Assembly: GCA_023525715.1 (NCBI GenBank)
Contig: CM042017.1
Location: 81,993,357-82,057,356 of the forward strand
Direction of reading: 5' to 3'
Length of the DNA: 64,000 nt
Source of the DNA: Cichorium intybus
Lineage: Eukaryota; Streptophyta; Magnoliopsida; Asterales; Asteraceae
Every line of letters begins with the position of its first letter. Position 1 is the stretch's first letter. The notes below the pieces were generated by a model. That model searched no databases, was not told where the DNA came from, and saw only the letters and a list, made by a program, of their open reading frames with translations. The position numbers and the translations under genes are program-made. Below are positions 24,922 through 37,389 of this stretch, piece after piece.

Positions 24922-27900
24922 CTATCTTGCAAGATGTTTCTTAAAGGCCTGCTTCAAAGCATATCTCACTGTTATCCACCAAGCAAGGTGTTCTCTAATC
25001 TTCTTCTTTGCCTCAAAATAGTTGACTGGACATGTGTTCATGAAAGACTTGATATTATTTATCAATGTTGAAGGGTAAAGACCCTTGTAGTCTACTTTAA
25101 AGAACTTGGTTACCACCATTTCCTCCTTCGACATCGCTTTGAATACGACTCCACAGGGCTTTTCAATTATCTGTCCATTTTTGAATTGTTCAATGTTCTG
25201 AACAGTGCTTACGAGGGGCAAGGGATTTTCCGAAGAATCCAGCCACTTGTATGTCAAACTTGGCAAAACGCAGCATATAGTTCCGAAGGAACCCCAAAAT
25301 ATGATTTTTGGCTGCATTTAAGATGATGAGAGAAGGTGCTACACCAGCTGGAGTATCTCTTATGAGGTTAAGAATCACCACGAAATCATGTGGATTCATT
25401 ATTGGGAAATCTGCTATGGTGAATCTTGACTCTTCTTCATCCGAACCTCTTAGGACAAAGAAATCATAGTTTTGAAAGCCCTCAAAGGCTTCTCCTTCTT
25501 TGATGGAGATGAGTCTTATAATCCTCTTCGAGCTCCATACAACACTTGGCTCTTGTATGTATTTGGCATGAAAATTGATTTTCTTTGTCTTGTAAGCTGG
25601 TAACTCATCGACAGGTACAGTTCGGACAAACTGAAAGAATGCAAATGTTTTTGGATTATAGGTAAGGTCAAGTTGGGCATCAACTGTGGTTTGTGTCAAA
25701 AAGCTTTTGAGAGGAAGTCTGTTGAAGACATCAAAATCAGCAAAACCAATAGCTTCAATGGTTTCAGCAGTCTATGTTTTGATCATTTCAATCATGGCAT
25801 TTATCTGCACCATTTTGTTGAACTCTTCTTCTCTCTCTTTATGGGATTGTTCCTGGTGGGGAACAATCAGAATGCCCTTACCCTTCTCTCCAGGTTTAGA
25901 ACCTGAGCCACCAGCCTTCGAAGATGTAATTGTTCCAAAGGTAGGACCCGCAGATTCAGGACGGATCACAATACCTTTGGTCAGAGGAGGTGGTATAAAT
26001 GGTGGCCTTCCCAAGGTAACCGGTTGGTATGTTGTTGCTATTGCTGTTGTTGCTGTTGTTGTTGTTGTTGTTTCAAAAGTTGCCATCGCAGACGTAAGAG
26101 CACTAGACAAAGATACACTGGCTTCTCCCCCTTGCGAAGGATGAACCGCAGGATCAGGTTGAGCAATAATTCTTTGTCTAGATTGGGCAGATTGAGAACG
26201 TGCCATGCGATCAGCAACATTGATGAGTGGTTGAAGTGCAGCTCTAAGTTTGTTAATTAAGTCTCCAGTCAGTTCCGAATTTGTCTTTTTAAGTTCTTCA
26301 GAAAACTTTATAACTTCAGATGCTGATTGAGCAGCCGTTAACTCTTCAATTTTCGCATTGGCTTCATCAAGTTGTTTTTGAAACTTGGTTTAGTATTGAG
26401 AGTTATATGATTAAGCCTCACTCTGAAGGTCTGTTAAAGCCTTCATCAGATCTGAGTTAGAGGACTCAATCTTTACAACCAGTTCATTCATTTTCTTATC
26501 ATTTTCCTCCCTAAGCAACTTGTGCTTCGATTCTACTTCAGTAACAACCATACTCAATTTTTGCTCATGAGTACTTTGGATCCTAACCTGCTGATCCAGT
26601 AATTACTTTTCGGACTGTTTGTTTAGATCATCAACCCTTTCAGAGACAATACCTTCTTCCCTTATCAATCTTGTCAGACATATCCCCCTCCGTGGTTTTC
26701 TTCGGATCAAAACCAGTTTGGGTTTGGAGAAGGGTGTCAAGCTTTGTATTAAGAGTCTGTACTGTTTAATTAGTATAATATCTCCATCATTGAGATCATC
26801 ATCAGTTTTCTCCATTTTGATTGGGGCCATGTGATAAGCTTCAAACATTGCTTTTGAAGTGGGAGGTGGCTGTTGTGGTGAGGATGAAGTAAAGCCAAGT
26901 TCTTCTGTAATGTCGTATGGGGGTAAGGAAGTGTCTATCCCGGAAGAATGGATACTTAACATTGGATCAGAAGAGGTTAATATAGGTTGTGTAGTTTGAG
27001 TGGTGGAGGTGATGGGTGTTTCAGAAGATGTGGTGATTGGAGGAACATCCGAAGATGTGGTTTGTATAGTGGTGGTAAGTGGAGTGGAAGTAGTTGTGGT
27101 TTTTCCTTGAGTGGTGGGTGGGGTAAAAGGTATTCTTGTTTCTTGGATGGGAGAGGATTGACGTTCTTCTTCTTCTTCGGCTTGGACATCTTCGGACAGG
27201 CTTCTATCGAAGTCCGAAGATTCTTCAACTACTATTTGTTTCTTAGAACATTTGGGTTGAGTTCTCTTCACAGGTGTTTGTTCCGAAGCTTTGCGCTTTT
27301 TAACTACCTTCGAAACACTCGGTCCCCCTGTCATTTTCTTCTTTCCCTTAGACTTAGTGGGAACTCTGGTTTGAACTTCTTCTGCTGATGGACGAATGGG
27401 ATAGGGCATGATCAAGGTAGATCGATAGGCATCGACCACATCATTTTATAGGGTACTTTTGTAAGCATCTCATAGGGAATTTGAGAACTGAACCCCGAAG
27501 CATTCTTGTCCACTGATGGTATTGTGATGTATGAATATTTCATGGCAGTATGAGATGGATCATACACATACCCGACTGTTTGATAGTATTCATGGACAAT
27601 GATTGCCTAGAATCTAGCGTTTGAAATCTCAATTCCCTTCATGGGATGATTGATGTGGGAACAGAAATCAGGCCAGAGAATGGAAGCGAAATCTACCTGG
27701 ACATCGTAGTAGATTCCATACAGAAGGCCCATGAAGGTTTGACTTGTAGAGTCTAAACCTGAAGTTCTTCTAGACAAACACCTTAGAAAAATCCCAAAGA
27801 AGAATTTCCACAAGTCGGGAAGATTCTTCTTCTTGAAGCTGCCAATGTTGGAGAGTTCACGATCATATCCCATGGTGTTGAACACCTCCATGATCTGTTA

Positions 27901-28278
27901 TGGGGATGGTACAAAGGGCTTTTCGATGATCAAGAGTTGAAGAGATTTGGCAAATCGAGATTTGGATAACTGAATGCGTTTGGTGGTGTTATCAGCATTC
28001 AGCACCTCCTATGTGACTGAATCAATAACATTCTCAGCCTTGATAACAGCAATTGAGGTATAGCGAGCCCTATGAACTAATGTAGCCGGTACAGATGGGG
28101 TAGCAGTAAGAGCATGTCCAAGAATTGAATGTTTGAGACATTCAATCAGGGCATCGATTGGTTTTGGGTAGAGTTTGGTTTCTGGTCGAAGAAAGAAATT
28201 TGCTGATTGGTTCTTAAGAACAAGGATGGAGATACCTTCTAGACTTTGGGATGATCCTTCAGCAGCAGGAGTTGCCAT
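24922..28278 (-). pseudogene. SIRE-type third ORF (env-like position), degraded
   Basis: Minus-strand pieces at 28009-28278, 27607-27891, 26603-27439, 25772-26206, 25190-25699 and 24922-25317 line up as one protein of about 1,100 residues. Pieces 1 and 2 share a frame, pieces 3 to 5 share another, and the last is shifted again, so there are at least two frameshifts plus in-frame stops. The N-terminus (MATPAAEG...) precedes a globular part with WKFFFGIFLRCLS and HINHPMKGIEIS. A long Thr/Ser/Pro-rich low-complexity middle contains a CAG-type Gln/Thr repeat near 26030-26070, and the end has VDYKGLYPSTLINNIK. Homologous segments recur in the minus-strand element at 47122-52617. No function is assigned; known SIRE-lineage ORFs at this position are poorly characterised. 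Confidence 0.75.
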
Positions 28279-30266
28279 TGCAATTGATTGATTGTAGAAG
28301 ATGATGAACAGTGATCGTTTGAGAGAAAAGTTGCAGAGGAAGTTTGAAGATTTTGTTCACGTAAAGAATTGAACAGACGAGTGTGGATGTATTTATACTG
28401 TTTGTGGTCCCAAGGGCATTTAATGCGCGTGGTAGAAGGTCCACTTAGAATAAGCCACGTCAGCACCGTAACATTCCACTATCCCTGCAAAAGTAGAAAT
28501 GGCACTGTGTCAGTCATCATGGTTTTGAAAAAGTTTGAATTCAACTGCCATTCAGAGAATATCTTCTTATTATGATTTTGAGAGATTTGCTGAGTCACAG
28601 GTTTCTCTTCTGAACGGTCAATTAATTCAAAAGGAATGTTTGTCTTTTGAGTTATCATAAATGTTCAAATCATTGAGCATTAACTGTCTTCGGATCACAG
28701 AAGATAGTTATTAGACATTTGACATTTGACTGCTGATGTTGCATGAGTAATGCAAATCTTCGGAAGATTGTAAATGTTCTTTGGATGTAGAAAGATTTTG
28801 TGAAGAATTTTAGTACAAATCCGAAGATCATTAAATAAGCAATATAGAAAGTTTTCTCTTGGATACATGCAATGAGACTTTGACCATTTCTTCCTTGAAG
28901 ATTATAAAATCAAGATTTTGACATTTTATTTTCAGAATCATTCGGATCATGTTGGAAGTCCATTTTTCATTCTGAAGTCTGTATGATCTAACATCAGTCA
29001 AACTTTGGCTAAGTCTAACCACCCTAAGTTAAACTCAATTTTGCATTTTGCATAGTTGTTTGATTTTCAATTTGATGATTCAAAATTTTCTTACTTAAGG
29101 AGGTTAGCAATCACTATGTTAAAATTGAAAAGATTTTTGCTTGTGAATTGAGCATCAGAAGTTATTTTGAAGTTTGAAGTTTTGGATTGGACATTGAAAA
29201 CCTTTTTGAAAAAATCTATCCCATTTCATCAGTCAAAGTGTTTGGATATGTCTCCCTGATGACAAGCCTTTGGGATTCATACACCACCTCAACAATTTTA
29301 TTTAAGACAGACTACTTGAGATGTTCATACTCTCTAGGCACTCAACTATGTTATAGGAGCTCCTTGTATTTTCATTTAAGAAAGAGATTTATGCCTTTGA
29401 GTGCGAATTTATCTTTTTCTTTGCACTCCTTCGTATTATCTTTTGCTTTTGTTGTTGTCTTTGGTTCTTTTGGCACTTTTGATTTTGCTATTTTCTTTGT
29501 TGGATTTTTTTTTCTCTTTTTCAACCTTTTATTTATCCGAAGATAATTCTTTTGAAGATTTCACCATATACTACATTTGAAGGTGCTTTTGAAATTTTGT
29601 ACAATCCATTTTTGAAAACTTCGTATAGCTCAATTTTGAAAACCGAAGTAAAAAGCATTTTGAATTTTGTTATTAGTCATTGTAGGTTTCACTTGTGAAG
29701 AAAGCTTCGGAACATATGCATATCCTGAGAAGCATTTAACTTCCTGATAAATGAAGTGATAGAGCGAGTTGAGTCCAACAGGGAGCTTAGTAATAGACAT
29801 GTTGTTAAGAATATTGAAATCACACAATTCTTTGATTTGTAAAACAGCCTTAACCTCACTTCGAAGTCTGTTTTGTTACCTTTGTTGCAATTCAATTCCC
29901 AAATACCCATAGTGCAATTGGGTATGATTAACAAAATATAAAATCAAAGTTTTGTACTTTAATCAGATTTTTCAAGAAAGAGGGTCTGTTTTTGTCATAT
30001 GCATCTTTGAAATTAGATTTTTGATCTTCAACTGAACTTAGTTTTGCATCACCCATGTTTTATCAACAATATAATGTCCTTGGTTGAAACTTTATCTTTA
30101 TGTGATATAAAGACAGTTGTTGTATTTCAGAATTTTAACATTCATGACATTTTATTTAGAATTGGTGCTGCTACGAAGGGTTCCGAATGTTTGGAATGCT
30201 TCGAAGAGGCATTATTCTTTATTTTGAAAGAGAAAAGGATAAGGTAAGAAAATGCAAATCTGACGT
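28279..30266. other. Non-coding spacer of SIRE-type element A
   Basis: About 2 kb between the RNase H end and the third ORF. Only short ORFs without recognisable domains are seen; the composition is T-rich, with a few TTCGGA/TCCGAAG motifs also common in the third ORF. Spacers here are usual in SIRE-lineage elements. Confidence 0.6.
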
Positions 30267-31821
30267 TCATGTAAGAGTGGATCCATCAATCATTCCCAGC
30301 CCTCGAACGATTCGTGTGAAGGATTCTTCATTCAAAGCTTTTGTGAAGATATCTGTCAGTTGTTCTGTGGTGTGGACAAAGTGCACTACTATATTCCCCT
30401 CCTCAACATGACTGTTGATGAAGTGATAGCGAAGAGCTATATGCTTCGTCTTGGAATGTTGAACAGGTTTATGGCATATTCGGATAGCACTTTGGGAATC
30501 ACAAAACAGTGGGATTTTTCTCATACTGATGGCATAATCTCTCAATTGACTCTGAATGCAAATTATTTGTGAAGTGCAAGTTGCAGCTGCTACATATTCG
30601 GCTTCGGTTGTGGATATAGACACACATGTCTATTTCTTCGATTGCCAGCTAATGAGTTTTCCATCTAGGAATTGACAACCCCCAGATGTACTCTTGCGAT
30701 CTATAGAACATCCACCCAAATCGGAATTTGAATATGCTTGTATGTAGAAGCCAGAGTTTGTTGGATACTAAAGGCCATATCCAGGTGTATGATGTAGATA
30801 TCGGAAGATTGTTTTTACTACAGCCAAATGAGGTTCGTGTGGATCAGATTGATAATGAGCACAATTGCACACTGCGAACATGATGTCTGGACGGCTGGCT
30901 GTGAGATAAACTAACGTGCACAATTCCACACTGCGAACAATTGGAACAGTTAGTCATTCCAAATCGTTCAAGTAAGCTATTGGTGTATTTTTGTTGATTA
31001 ATGATAATCCCTTCTTTTGATTGTTTGACTTGTAATCCAAGGAAAAAATTAATCTTCCCCATCATACTCACCTGAAATTTTCTTTTCATTAAGTTATCAA
31101 ATTCTGTGGTTAGATTTGGGTCAGTGGATCCGAAGATAATCCCGTCCACATAAATTTGAACTAACATCAGATGTGAGCCAACTTTCTTTCGAAAGGGTGT
31201 TGGATCCAATGATCCTTGTTTGAAATTGGATTGCTTTAAAAACTTTGTCATGGTCTCATACCAAGCTTGAGGAGCTTGTTTGAGACCATAAACAGCCTTA
31301 TCTAACACATAACAATGGTCAGGATGTTCTTTATTGACAAAGCCAGGTGGTTGTTCAACAAAGACTGTTTCCTCGAGATCTCCATTTAGAAAAGAACATT
31401 TGACATCCATTTGATAGACATCAAAGTTTTTGTGTGGGGCATAAGCCAAAAAGATTCTGACAGATTCGAGTCTTGCAACAGGAGCGAAGGTTTCTTCGTA
31501 GTCAATTCCCTCCTGTTGACAATAGCCTTTAACAACCAACATTGCTTTGTTCCTGACAACATTGCCTTCGGTGTCAAGTTTGTTTCTACAAACCCATTTG
31601 AGACCAACTATCGAAGCATTTTCATGTTTAGGAATAACTCTCCAAACTTTATTTCTTTCAAATTCTTTCAATTCCATCTGCATTGCTTCAATCCAGTCTG
31701 GGTGATCAAATGCATCTTTAACGTTCTTTGGTTCAAGTTTTGAGATAAAGACATTGAACATGCACAACTCCGAAGTTTTATTTAAATCTTGTTGTTTTTG
31801 ATGTAGTTGTGCACGTGTCAT
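30267..31821 (-). pseudogene. Copia reverse transcriptase and RNase H of element A, broken
   Basis: RT spans 30844-31821: VWRVIPKHENASIVGLKWVCRNKLD, ETFAPVARLESVRIFLAYA, YQMDVKCSFLNGDLEE, DKAVYGLKQAPQAWY. The catalytic YVDD box reads YVDG (31141-31152), losing the second Asp. The C-terminal RT part around 30850-30960 is scrambled by a deletion and frameshift. RNase H (30267-30623 plus an out-of-frame piece to about 30843) has STTEAEYVAAATCTSQIIC, PVQHSKTKHIALRYHFI and the D-x-FTKAL end. These domains copy RNA into DNA in the retrotransposition cycle; this copy cannot. Confidence 0.92.
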
Positions 31822-32015
31822 GACCTTATCTTGAACATTGCCGATGACAAGTGATTAACGATGATTTTTCGTCCATTTTTCTAAAGGTGGAAATTTGGAT
31901 CGAATTCAGGAGGACCTTTGGCATTGATTTCCTCAGTGTTTGAAGGATATCCTGAGGTGGACGGAAAATCATCAGTTATTATATTTTCTTGCATTGTTTT
32001 ATTCACCATTTGTTA
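31822..32015 (-). pseudogene. Integrase-RT linker remnant of element A
   Basis: The minus strand reads MQENIITDDFPSTSGYPSN and further linker-like residues with stops before the RT. The frame ends at the junction with hAT sequence near 32015; no integrase lies upstream. Confidence 0.6.
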
Positions 32016-32789
32016 AATTGGCCTTTTAACTTTTTTAATGATTGCACTTTTTACTTCCGATGCCAACATTTCATTAATCCCTTTTGAATTTTATGACTAA
32101 GATAATGATTATGTGGTTTTTTGTCTTAAATTAGTCGAAAATGTTCTTGCATTACAAGATTAAAGTCAGCAATCCTTTCAAGTACACTTAAAAAATTACC
32201 ATTTGATTTTTCATAAATTTTTTCATTTATGCCACGAAAAGCCAAGTTATTTTTTGTCAAACATTTTATAACAACAATAATTCTAACCATAACATGTTTT
32301 CAATGTTCAGTATCTTTTTTATCATTTCTTGTAACTCTTTATCAATTGTTTTATTTTTATTTAACCTAATTCGTGTTTCGGTCCAAGTTCTTAAATTAAT
32401 AATATGATCAAAACTATCTTCATGTTTCTTTAACGTTTCACTAAGATGTTTCCAATCATTTATTTCTTCAAATGCCAAGTTACTTTTAGTACGAACAATT
32501 TTATACAACTTACAACAAAAACAAAAAACTTTATCAAGCTCTTTTGAATACAGTAACCATTTTCTATCACAAACATCACCATTTCTTAATTTACGAATAA
32601 AAATATCATTAGTAAAAAATGTCTTCCAAATGCATATTTTGGAAAAATTGTGTTTGTTTCAATTTACCTATTAGGGCCTTTTTCTATAAGTAAAATTTTC
32701 ATTTTTCAACTTAAGTCATCCCACACTCTAGGATAAAAAATATTAACATCACTTAGTTTACTTTTATCATCAAACTCATCATTTCAATA

Positions 32790-33910
32790 GACAAAAGTAC
32801 AAAAGTGGTCCCTGCGTTTGTCATTTTTATGTGGTTTTGGTCCAAAAAAGTTTGGTGATGCACCATTAGTCCATTTTTGAATATTTTTTGTGATTTTGGT
32901 CCTTATCAACTTGAAAAGAAGATTATACCCCTTATATTTATTTATTCTTCCTTTTTATATTTATTTTAATGAATTTAAGTAATTAAAAATAAGGAAAAGA
33001 CTATCTCTCTCTATCTCTCTCTCTCTTAGCACACACACATACGAACCCTAAAATAGATCTAGGGAAAAAAACTTTACAACCAAACTCTTTCTTCTCCGGT
33101 TAGATCCACCAACCACCACCACACCTCCATTTTAGAATACAACACACTTCTTGAAGATATACATATCAGGAGCACTAAATAAAACCCACACGTTACAATT
33201 CAAAAAACCCCCAAAAATCGAAATTTTAAATAAAACTAAAAAATCTCAAAAAAAAATCAAAGCAAACCTCAGAAAACCCCAGAAATCGAAACAACATGGA
33301 TTTCCCCATCTCCTTTTACCTTTTATCTGTGGAAATGTAAATGGAAGTCGGGTGTTTTCATCTCATACGTCGGTAGTGAGCAAGGCAACGTCTTAGACCA
33401 ATCTTCCATCTCGTTCTTCGTCCATAGCTGCTTGACCGGAGACCTGCAACTGTCCATTAAGAGACAATCCTTATTTTCCCCTCTGCTATAGAAAATCCCA
33501 AGCTTTGAATGAAATCCATGGAGCTAGGGTTTTAGCTCTGACGAGCTCCTGATCTAAACAAAGTGCCGAACCGTTTTCATCTCTTGCTCCCTTCGTTCCA
33601 TCTGAAGGCTTCATTATGTTAGCCATCAACGAAACCCTAGCAATGAAACCATAAGATATTCCATTCAGCGTATGTTAGTGGTGGTAAAGATGACCTTTCT
33701 TTTTTAATTTCCAGATCAACCAAGATTGTTAAAGGGTAGGTGCATAGGTGTGATGGTGGTGCAAGGGAGAGTGCATATATGCGATGGTGGTGCAGATGTA
33801 GTCCAGTGGTGCGTTGATGATGCGTTGGTGGTGGCGGAGGCGATGGCTGATACACACTAGTGGTGGGTGAGGGATTAGGTTTTTTAGATGGAAAGATGAG
33901 AACAACTGCT

Positions 33911-33980
<70 letters not shown>

Positions 33981-34260
33981 GGTCTGATGGGAGGCATGGC
34001 CGCATGGGTTAGACTTTTTTTGGTTTTTATAAAATTAATTAAATAAATAACAAATAAAAGAAATTAAAAAAGAATTATTCAAAGGGCATATTAGTCATTT
34101 TAAGTTGGGTGTGGACTAAAACCAAAAAATACGAACTATAAGGACCAAAAATACAAGAAATATCCAGCTTTGGACCACTGGTACAACTCCAAACCTTTTT
34201 GGACCAAACTTGCACTTTTTTTTTTTTGCCAAACACATGGGCTATTTTTGCAATTTTGTC
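32790..34260. mobile_element. Non-autonomous MULE-like transposon in the hAT gene
   Basis: A 1,471 bp element. Its ends are imperfect long inverted repeats: left GACAAAAGTACAAAAGTGGTCC, right (reverse complement) GACAAAATTGCAAAAATAGCCC, with similarity continuing through GGTCCAAAAA-GTTTGG on both sides. It is flanked by a 9 bp near-duplication, ATTTCAATA (32781-32789) and TTTTCCATA (34261-34269), 7 of 9 matching; 9 bp is the Mutator-superfamily size. No transposase is present. The interior has a CT-rich leader-like part (33000-33130), a (GA)n run and small ORFs, and could include captured host DNA. Confidence 0.72.
33912..33977. repeat. (GA)n microsatellite inside the MULE-like element
   Basis: Uninterrupted GA dinucleotides, about 33 repeats. 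Confidence 0.97.
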
Positions 34261-34421
34261 TTTTCCATATCATTAGACATATCAATCGGATCATTAGAAC
34301 TTCTAATTGGATCATTGTTTTCAAAATCATTTAGATTATCAACAGGATCAATATTATTTTCACTTACATTTTGATTTCTAACAAAATATTTATTTAGAGA
34401 CCCTCGTAAGGAATTAGCCAT

Positions 34422-35312
34422 TTCTTGTTCTTTTTTTTTCTATTTTCTATTTTAAGCACCCGATGGTTGTTGTCGGGGAAACATTTTCAAAACTCAACAA
34501 ATATAACAATAAAAGATAGAGAAAAGAATCAACAAAGCCGTGATTTCAGTGGACTTCAATTCAAGTGTGAAAAGTGAAATCACTCGAGACTATCAAAACC
34601 GAAATCAGAAAGTATATAATCTGATTTGAGTCTTGCAATCAAAATCGAATCTTAGAGACTGCGATTCAAAAGACGAAAAATTCAGAAAACATATAATATT
34701 ATTTGAGTCATGCAATCAAAACTGAATTTGAAAAGTGAAATCACTCAAGACTATGGACGCTCAAATCAGAAAACCTGAAATCAGAATTGTGATTGACTAA
34801 TTGTTTGATTGAGTCTTCAACCTACCGAAATCAGAAAACTAGAAAAGTTGCATACCGAAAAAATCAAAATAAATACCTGGAGACTGGAGTGGAGTTTGAT
34901 TCAGGTCCAAACCGAAATCAGAATAATGGACTAATGGTGATCGGTGAATCGATCGATCGACGAGCAAAGCAAAACGAGTTCCGGTTGAATGATTGAATCT
35001 GATTTTTAGAAAAATCGAATGATGAAATGGTTTATAGCATTACCGATTACTAACGGATAGGACTCCTCAATTCGCTCTCTATACTTTCGGTTTAATTGTT
35101 TCCCACTTTCAAGGCGACGATTTGCTGATTCCAGTCATTATTATTCCCGCATGCAATTTCACTTCAATCTCGTGAAATCAGGATTAACGTCTGACGATCG
35201 GAGCCGACTGTTGACTTCCTTATGAATTAGACTTTAAGTTTTTAGGCCATCGGTATATATGTGGTATAAATGGACTAGAACTTATGATACCCCCCTCCCT
35301 TCCCCCCTTTAT
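34422..35312. other. Upstream flank of the hAT gene
   Basis: No coding region found. Contains repeated GAAATCAGAAAA-type motifs between about 34580 and 34930. By position it is the promoter/5' leader side of the hAT transposon; no terminal inverted repeat could be located. It ends at the target-site duplication of the next element. Confidence 0.45.
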
Positions 35313-35317
35313 GCTAC

Positions 35318-35751
35318 TATTAGGACTAATTTATTTGGTTTAATCTTTACATTTTACAGGGGACTAAAACAGAAAATATCAAAGTTTGAAGGGCTATTTG
35401 AGGATTTCGGCCAAGGACCGAAATCCCCCAGGATTTCAGTCGTGATGACCGAAAAACTAGGGTTTTCGATGGGCCTGGCTTGACCTTTTCGGTCTGGTTC
35501 GTGGTCCATGGGCTTTAGGTCATCGATGTGTGTAGCTTAGGTATAAATACCTTTGTTTAGCCTTCATTAGGCTAGTTGGTTGTTTTGGAGCTCTAGGTGA
35601 TCATAGCAAAATTCTGTAATGCTCAAGCAACTTTGGCAATCTTATGTACTAGTCTATTGAAGATTAATAGAGTGCATTGAAGATTGGGCTAATCCGTGTT
35701 TGATTTGATTGATACCGTGTGAAGATCTGTGTGTTTTGTTTGGTACCTACA
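35318..35751 (+). repeat. 5' LTR of element B
   Basis: 434 bp, starts TATTAGGACTAATTT right after the GCTAC duplication and ends ACCTACA before the primer binding site. Ends are TA...CA rather than TG...CA. TATA-like TATAAATA lies near 35551. It differs from the 3' LTR by point changes and a small rearrangement near 35410-35470. Confidence 0.82.
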
Positions 35752-35753
35752 AT

Positions 35754-35768
35754 TGGTATCAGAGCTTG
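35754..35768 (+). promoter_or_regulatory. Primer binding site of element B
   Basis: TGGTATCAGAGCTTG, complementary to the 3' end of initiator tRNA-Met, two bases after the 5' LTR; first-strand priming site. Confidence 0.9.
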
Positions 35769-36285
35769 AAAACCTCGTGTTTTTTAAGTGTTTTGGTATC
35801 AATCTCATCTTTCCTTTGCTTGGATCTTGGAGTTTTGAAAGATTTCGGACCTTTTTGGACTATTTGATCGAGTTTTTGGGTGTTTTTGTGCTTGGTGTTC
35901 TTCGTGTTCTTGACATCTTCAAGCGAAAATCATATCAAAAACGTTATTTTGTTGGCGGCAGATCTAGATCTGGTGAAGGTTTTTCGGTTACGCTCCAGAC
36001 CTTTTTGTTGGCGGCAGAAATCAGTCAGTTTTTCGGTTAGGGTTTTAAGTGTTTTTCGGTCCATTAAGTGGATTTCGGTGAGCCTGTTAAGAGCTTTTCG
36101 GTGTTAACTTAGGGTTTCTTGGATTTCGATTGGTAGAGGTTTTTCAGTCAGAAGGTTTTTTGTCCCAGGTTTTCATTTGATTGTTTTTCAGTTCTGTCAG
36201 CTTTTCGGTGTGATCCAAGGTTTTTCGGTCCAATCGCAATCTAATTTTTGTGATTTATTTTGGTGTTTTTCAAGGTTCATTTTCG

Positions 36286-37389
36286 ATGGATTCAGCTATC
36301 TCGATCGTTAACAATGATCTTGACTCTGTTATGGGTACTGTTACCCGTATTCCTCGGTTGATCAAGATTGAAGGTTTCACTGAGTGGAAGTACAGATTCA
36401 AACAGTACATCAAGATGAAGGATGTCAGCTGTGGAGAAGCTATTTACGACCACCAGTCAGAATTACCATGACCAGAGACAATGTTGTGGTTGACAAGCCT
36501 TTTGAAGAATATTCTGATTTGGATTTTGAGAAGGTCGAGCTTGATCAGAAAGCTCTTGCTACTCTCTCAATGGCACTTTCACCTGAAATTGCTCAGGGTT
36601 TATGACGATATGAAGCAAAGCATATAGGATATGCTTCATCAACCATTCAATCTGTTTAATCATCTGCTCAGAGAATCTATTGAAGCCCAGTTACAACGCT
36701 TCCTTACTCTAAACACTAAGTTGACTACTGCTGGAATCAGCTTTCCAAGGATTGATGTCACCAAGAAGCTTTTGAACTCTCTCCTAAGAAGCTGGGATAT
36801 GAACGTGGCAGCATAAAGAAAACCAAAGATTTAGCTAGACTCTCACTTTATGAGATTATGGCTATTATCAAATCTTGTGATATGGACGACAAACAGAGAG
36901 AGATGAATCATGTTAGCTCATACCAGTCTGCAAACATTGGAACTTCAACAAATAGTGCTTTCTCAGCTCAAGCTACTAGTCAAACCATTACTCAAGTTCA
37001 GGCTCAATTTCAGCCTGTTTCATCTCTAGTGGTACCTCAAGCTTCATCTGCTTCTGCTTCTACTATCAAGACAACAACTCCTGCTCAAGCTTTTTTCAAA
37101 AGGAGCTGAAGAGAATCTGGGCATGATGGCTGGTCTCTTGAACTGCTAGAATGTACTTGTTGCTGGTGAGTTGTTTCAGCCTATGACCATGGGAGACCTG
37201 GAAGAAATGGACATTTCTTGGCACATTTCTATGGCATTTCATAGGGCCAAGAAATTCACTTAGAGGACTGGAAGGAACAACTGGGTGAACAACAATGGAG
37301 ATAGGAAGGTGAGCTTCAGCAAAGCAAATCTTCAATGTTTCAATTGTAACGAGCCTGGTCATTTTGTTCGTGAATGTACCAAGCCCTGA
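36286..37389 (+). pseudogene. Gag of element B, broken
   Basis: Starts MDSAISIVNNDLDSVMGT and reads PRLIKIEGFTEWKYRFKQY, typical of Copia gag (UBN2-type). Breaks: frameshift near 36465, stop at 36603-36605, further shifts near 36810 and after 37105. A CCHC zinc knuckle is intact at about 37335-37376 (CFNCNEPGHFVREC), followed by a TGA. Gag forms the cytoplasmic virus-like particle and the knuckle binds RNA. Confidence 0.85.

Larger units (their letters stand above)
24436..32015 (-). mobile_element. SIRE-type Copia element A, 5' part missing
   Basis: Reading right to left: RT/RNase H, a ~2 kb spacer, a degraded third ORF, polypurine tract and 3' LTR. A third ORF downstream of pol is the hallmark of the SIRE (Maximus) lineage. 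Integrase, protease, gag and 5' LTR are missing: pol stops in the integrase-RT linker at about 32005-32022, where hAT sequence begins. The left end sits in repeat unit 11 after TTATATG. Confidence 0.88.
32016..34421 (-). pseudogene. hAT transposase-like gene (zinc finger MYM type), 5' fragment
   Basis: The minus-strand N-terminus starts at ATG 34419-34421 (MANSLRGSLNKYFVRN), continues to 34270, is split by the MULE-like insert at 32790-34260, and resumes at 32780 with the recognisable block (NIFYPRVWDDLS, EKGPNR-IETN, FPK-AFGRHF, a Cys pair FCCKLY-type, KIVRTKSNLAFEEINDWKHL at 32266-32508, then KNNLAF-like and KKVK). This matches the N-terminal TTF-type zinc finger and linker of plant zinc-finger-MYM-type-1-like hAT proteins. 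Many stops and frameshifts. The RNase-H-like catalytic core and C-terminus are missing; sequence ends at the junction with element A near 32015. Confidence 0.78.

Noticed and set aside
24650..25071. Plus-strand ORFs of 76 and 102 residues
   Set aside because: Overlap the minus-strand LTR and third ORF of element A; no domain.
25686..26144. 152-residue plus-strand ORF with a poly-Val run
   Set aside because: Shadow of the Thr-rich minus-strand third ORF; the Val run is the reverse of a Thr/Gln repeat.
33637..33855. 72-residue Pro/His-rich minus-strand ORF in the MULE-like element
   Set aside because: Driven by a GGTGGTG repeat; no support as a gene.
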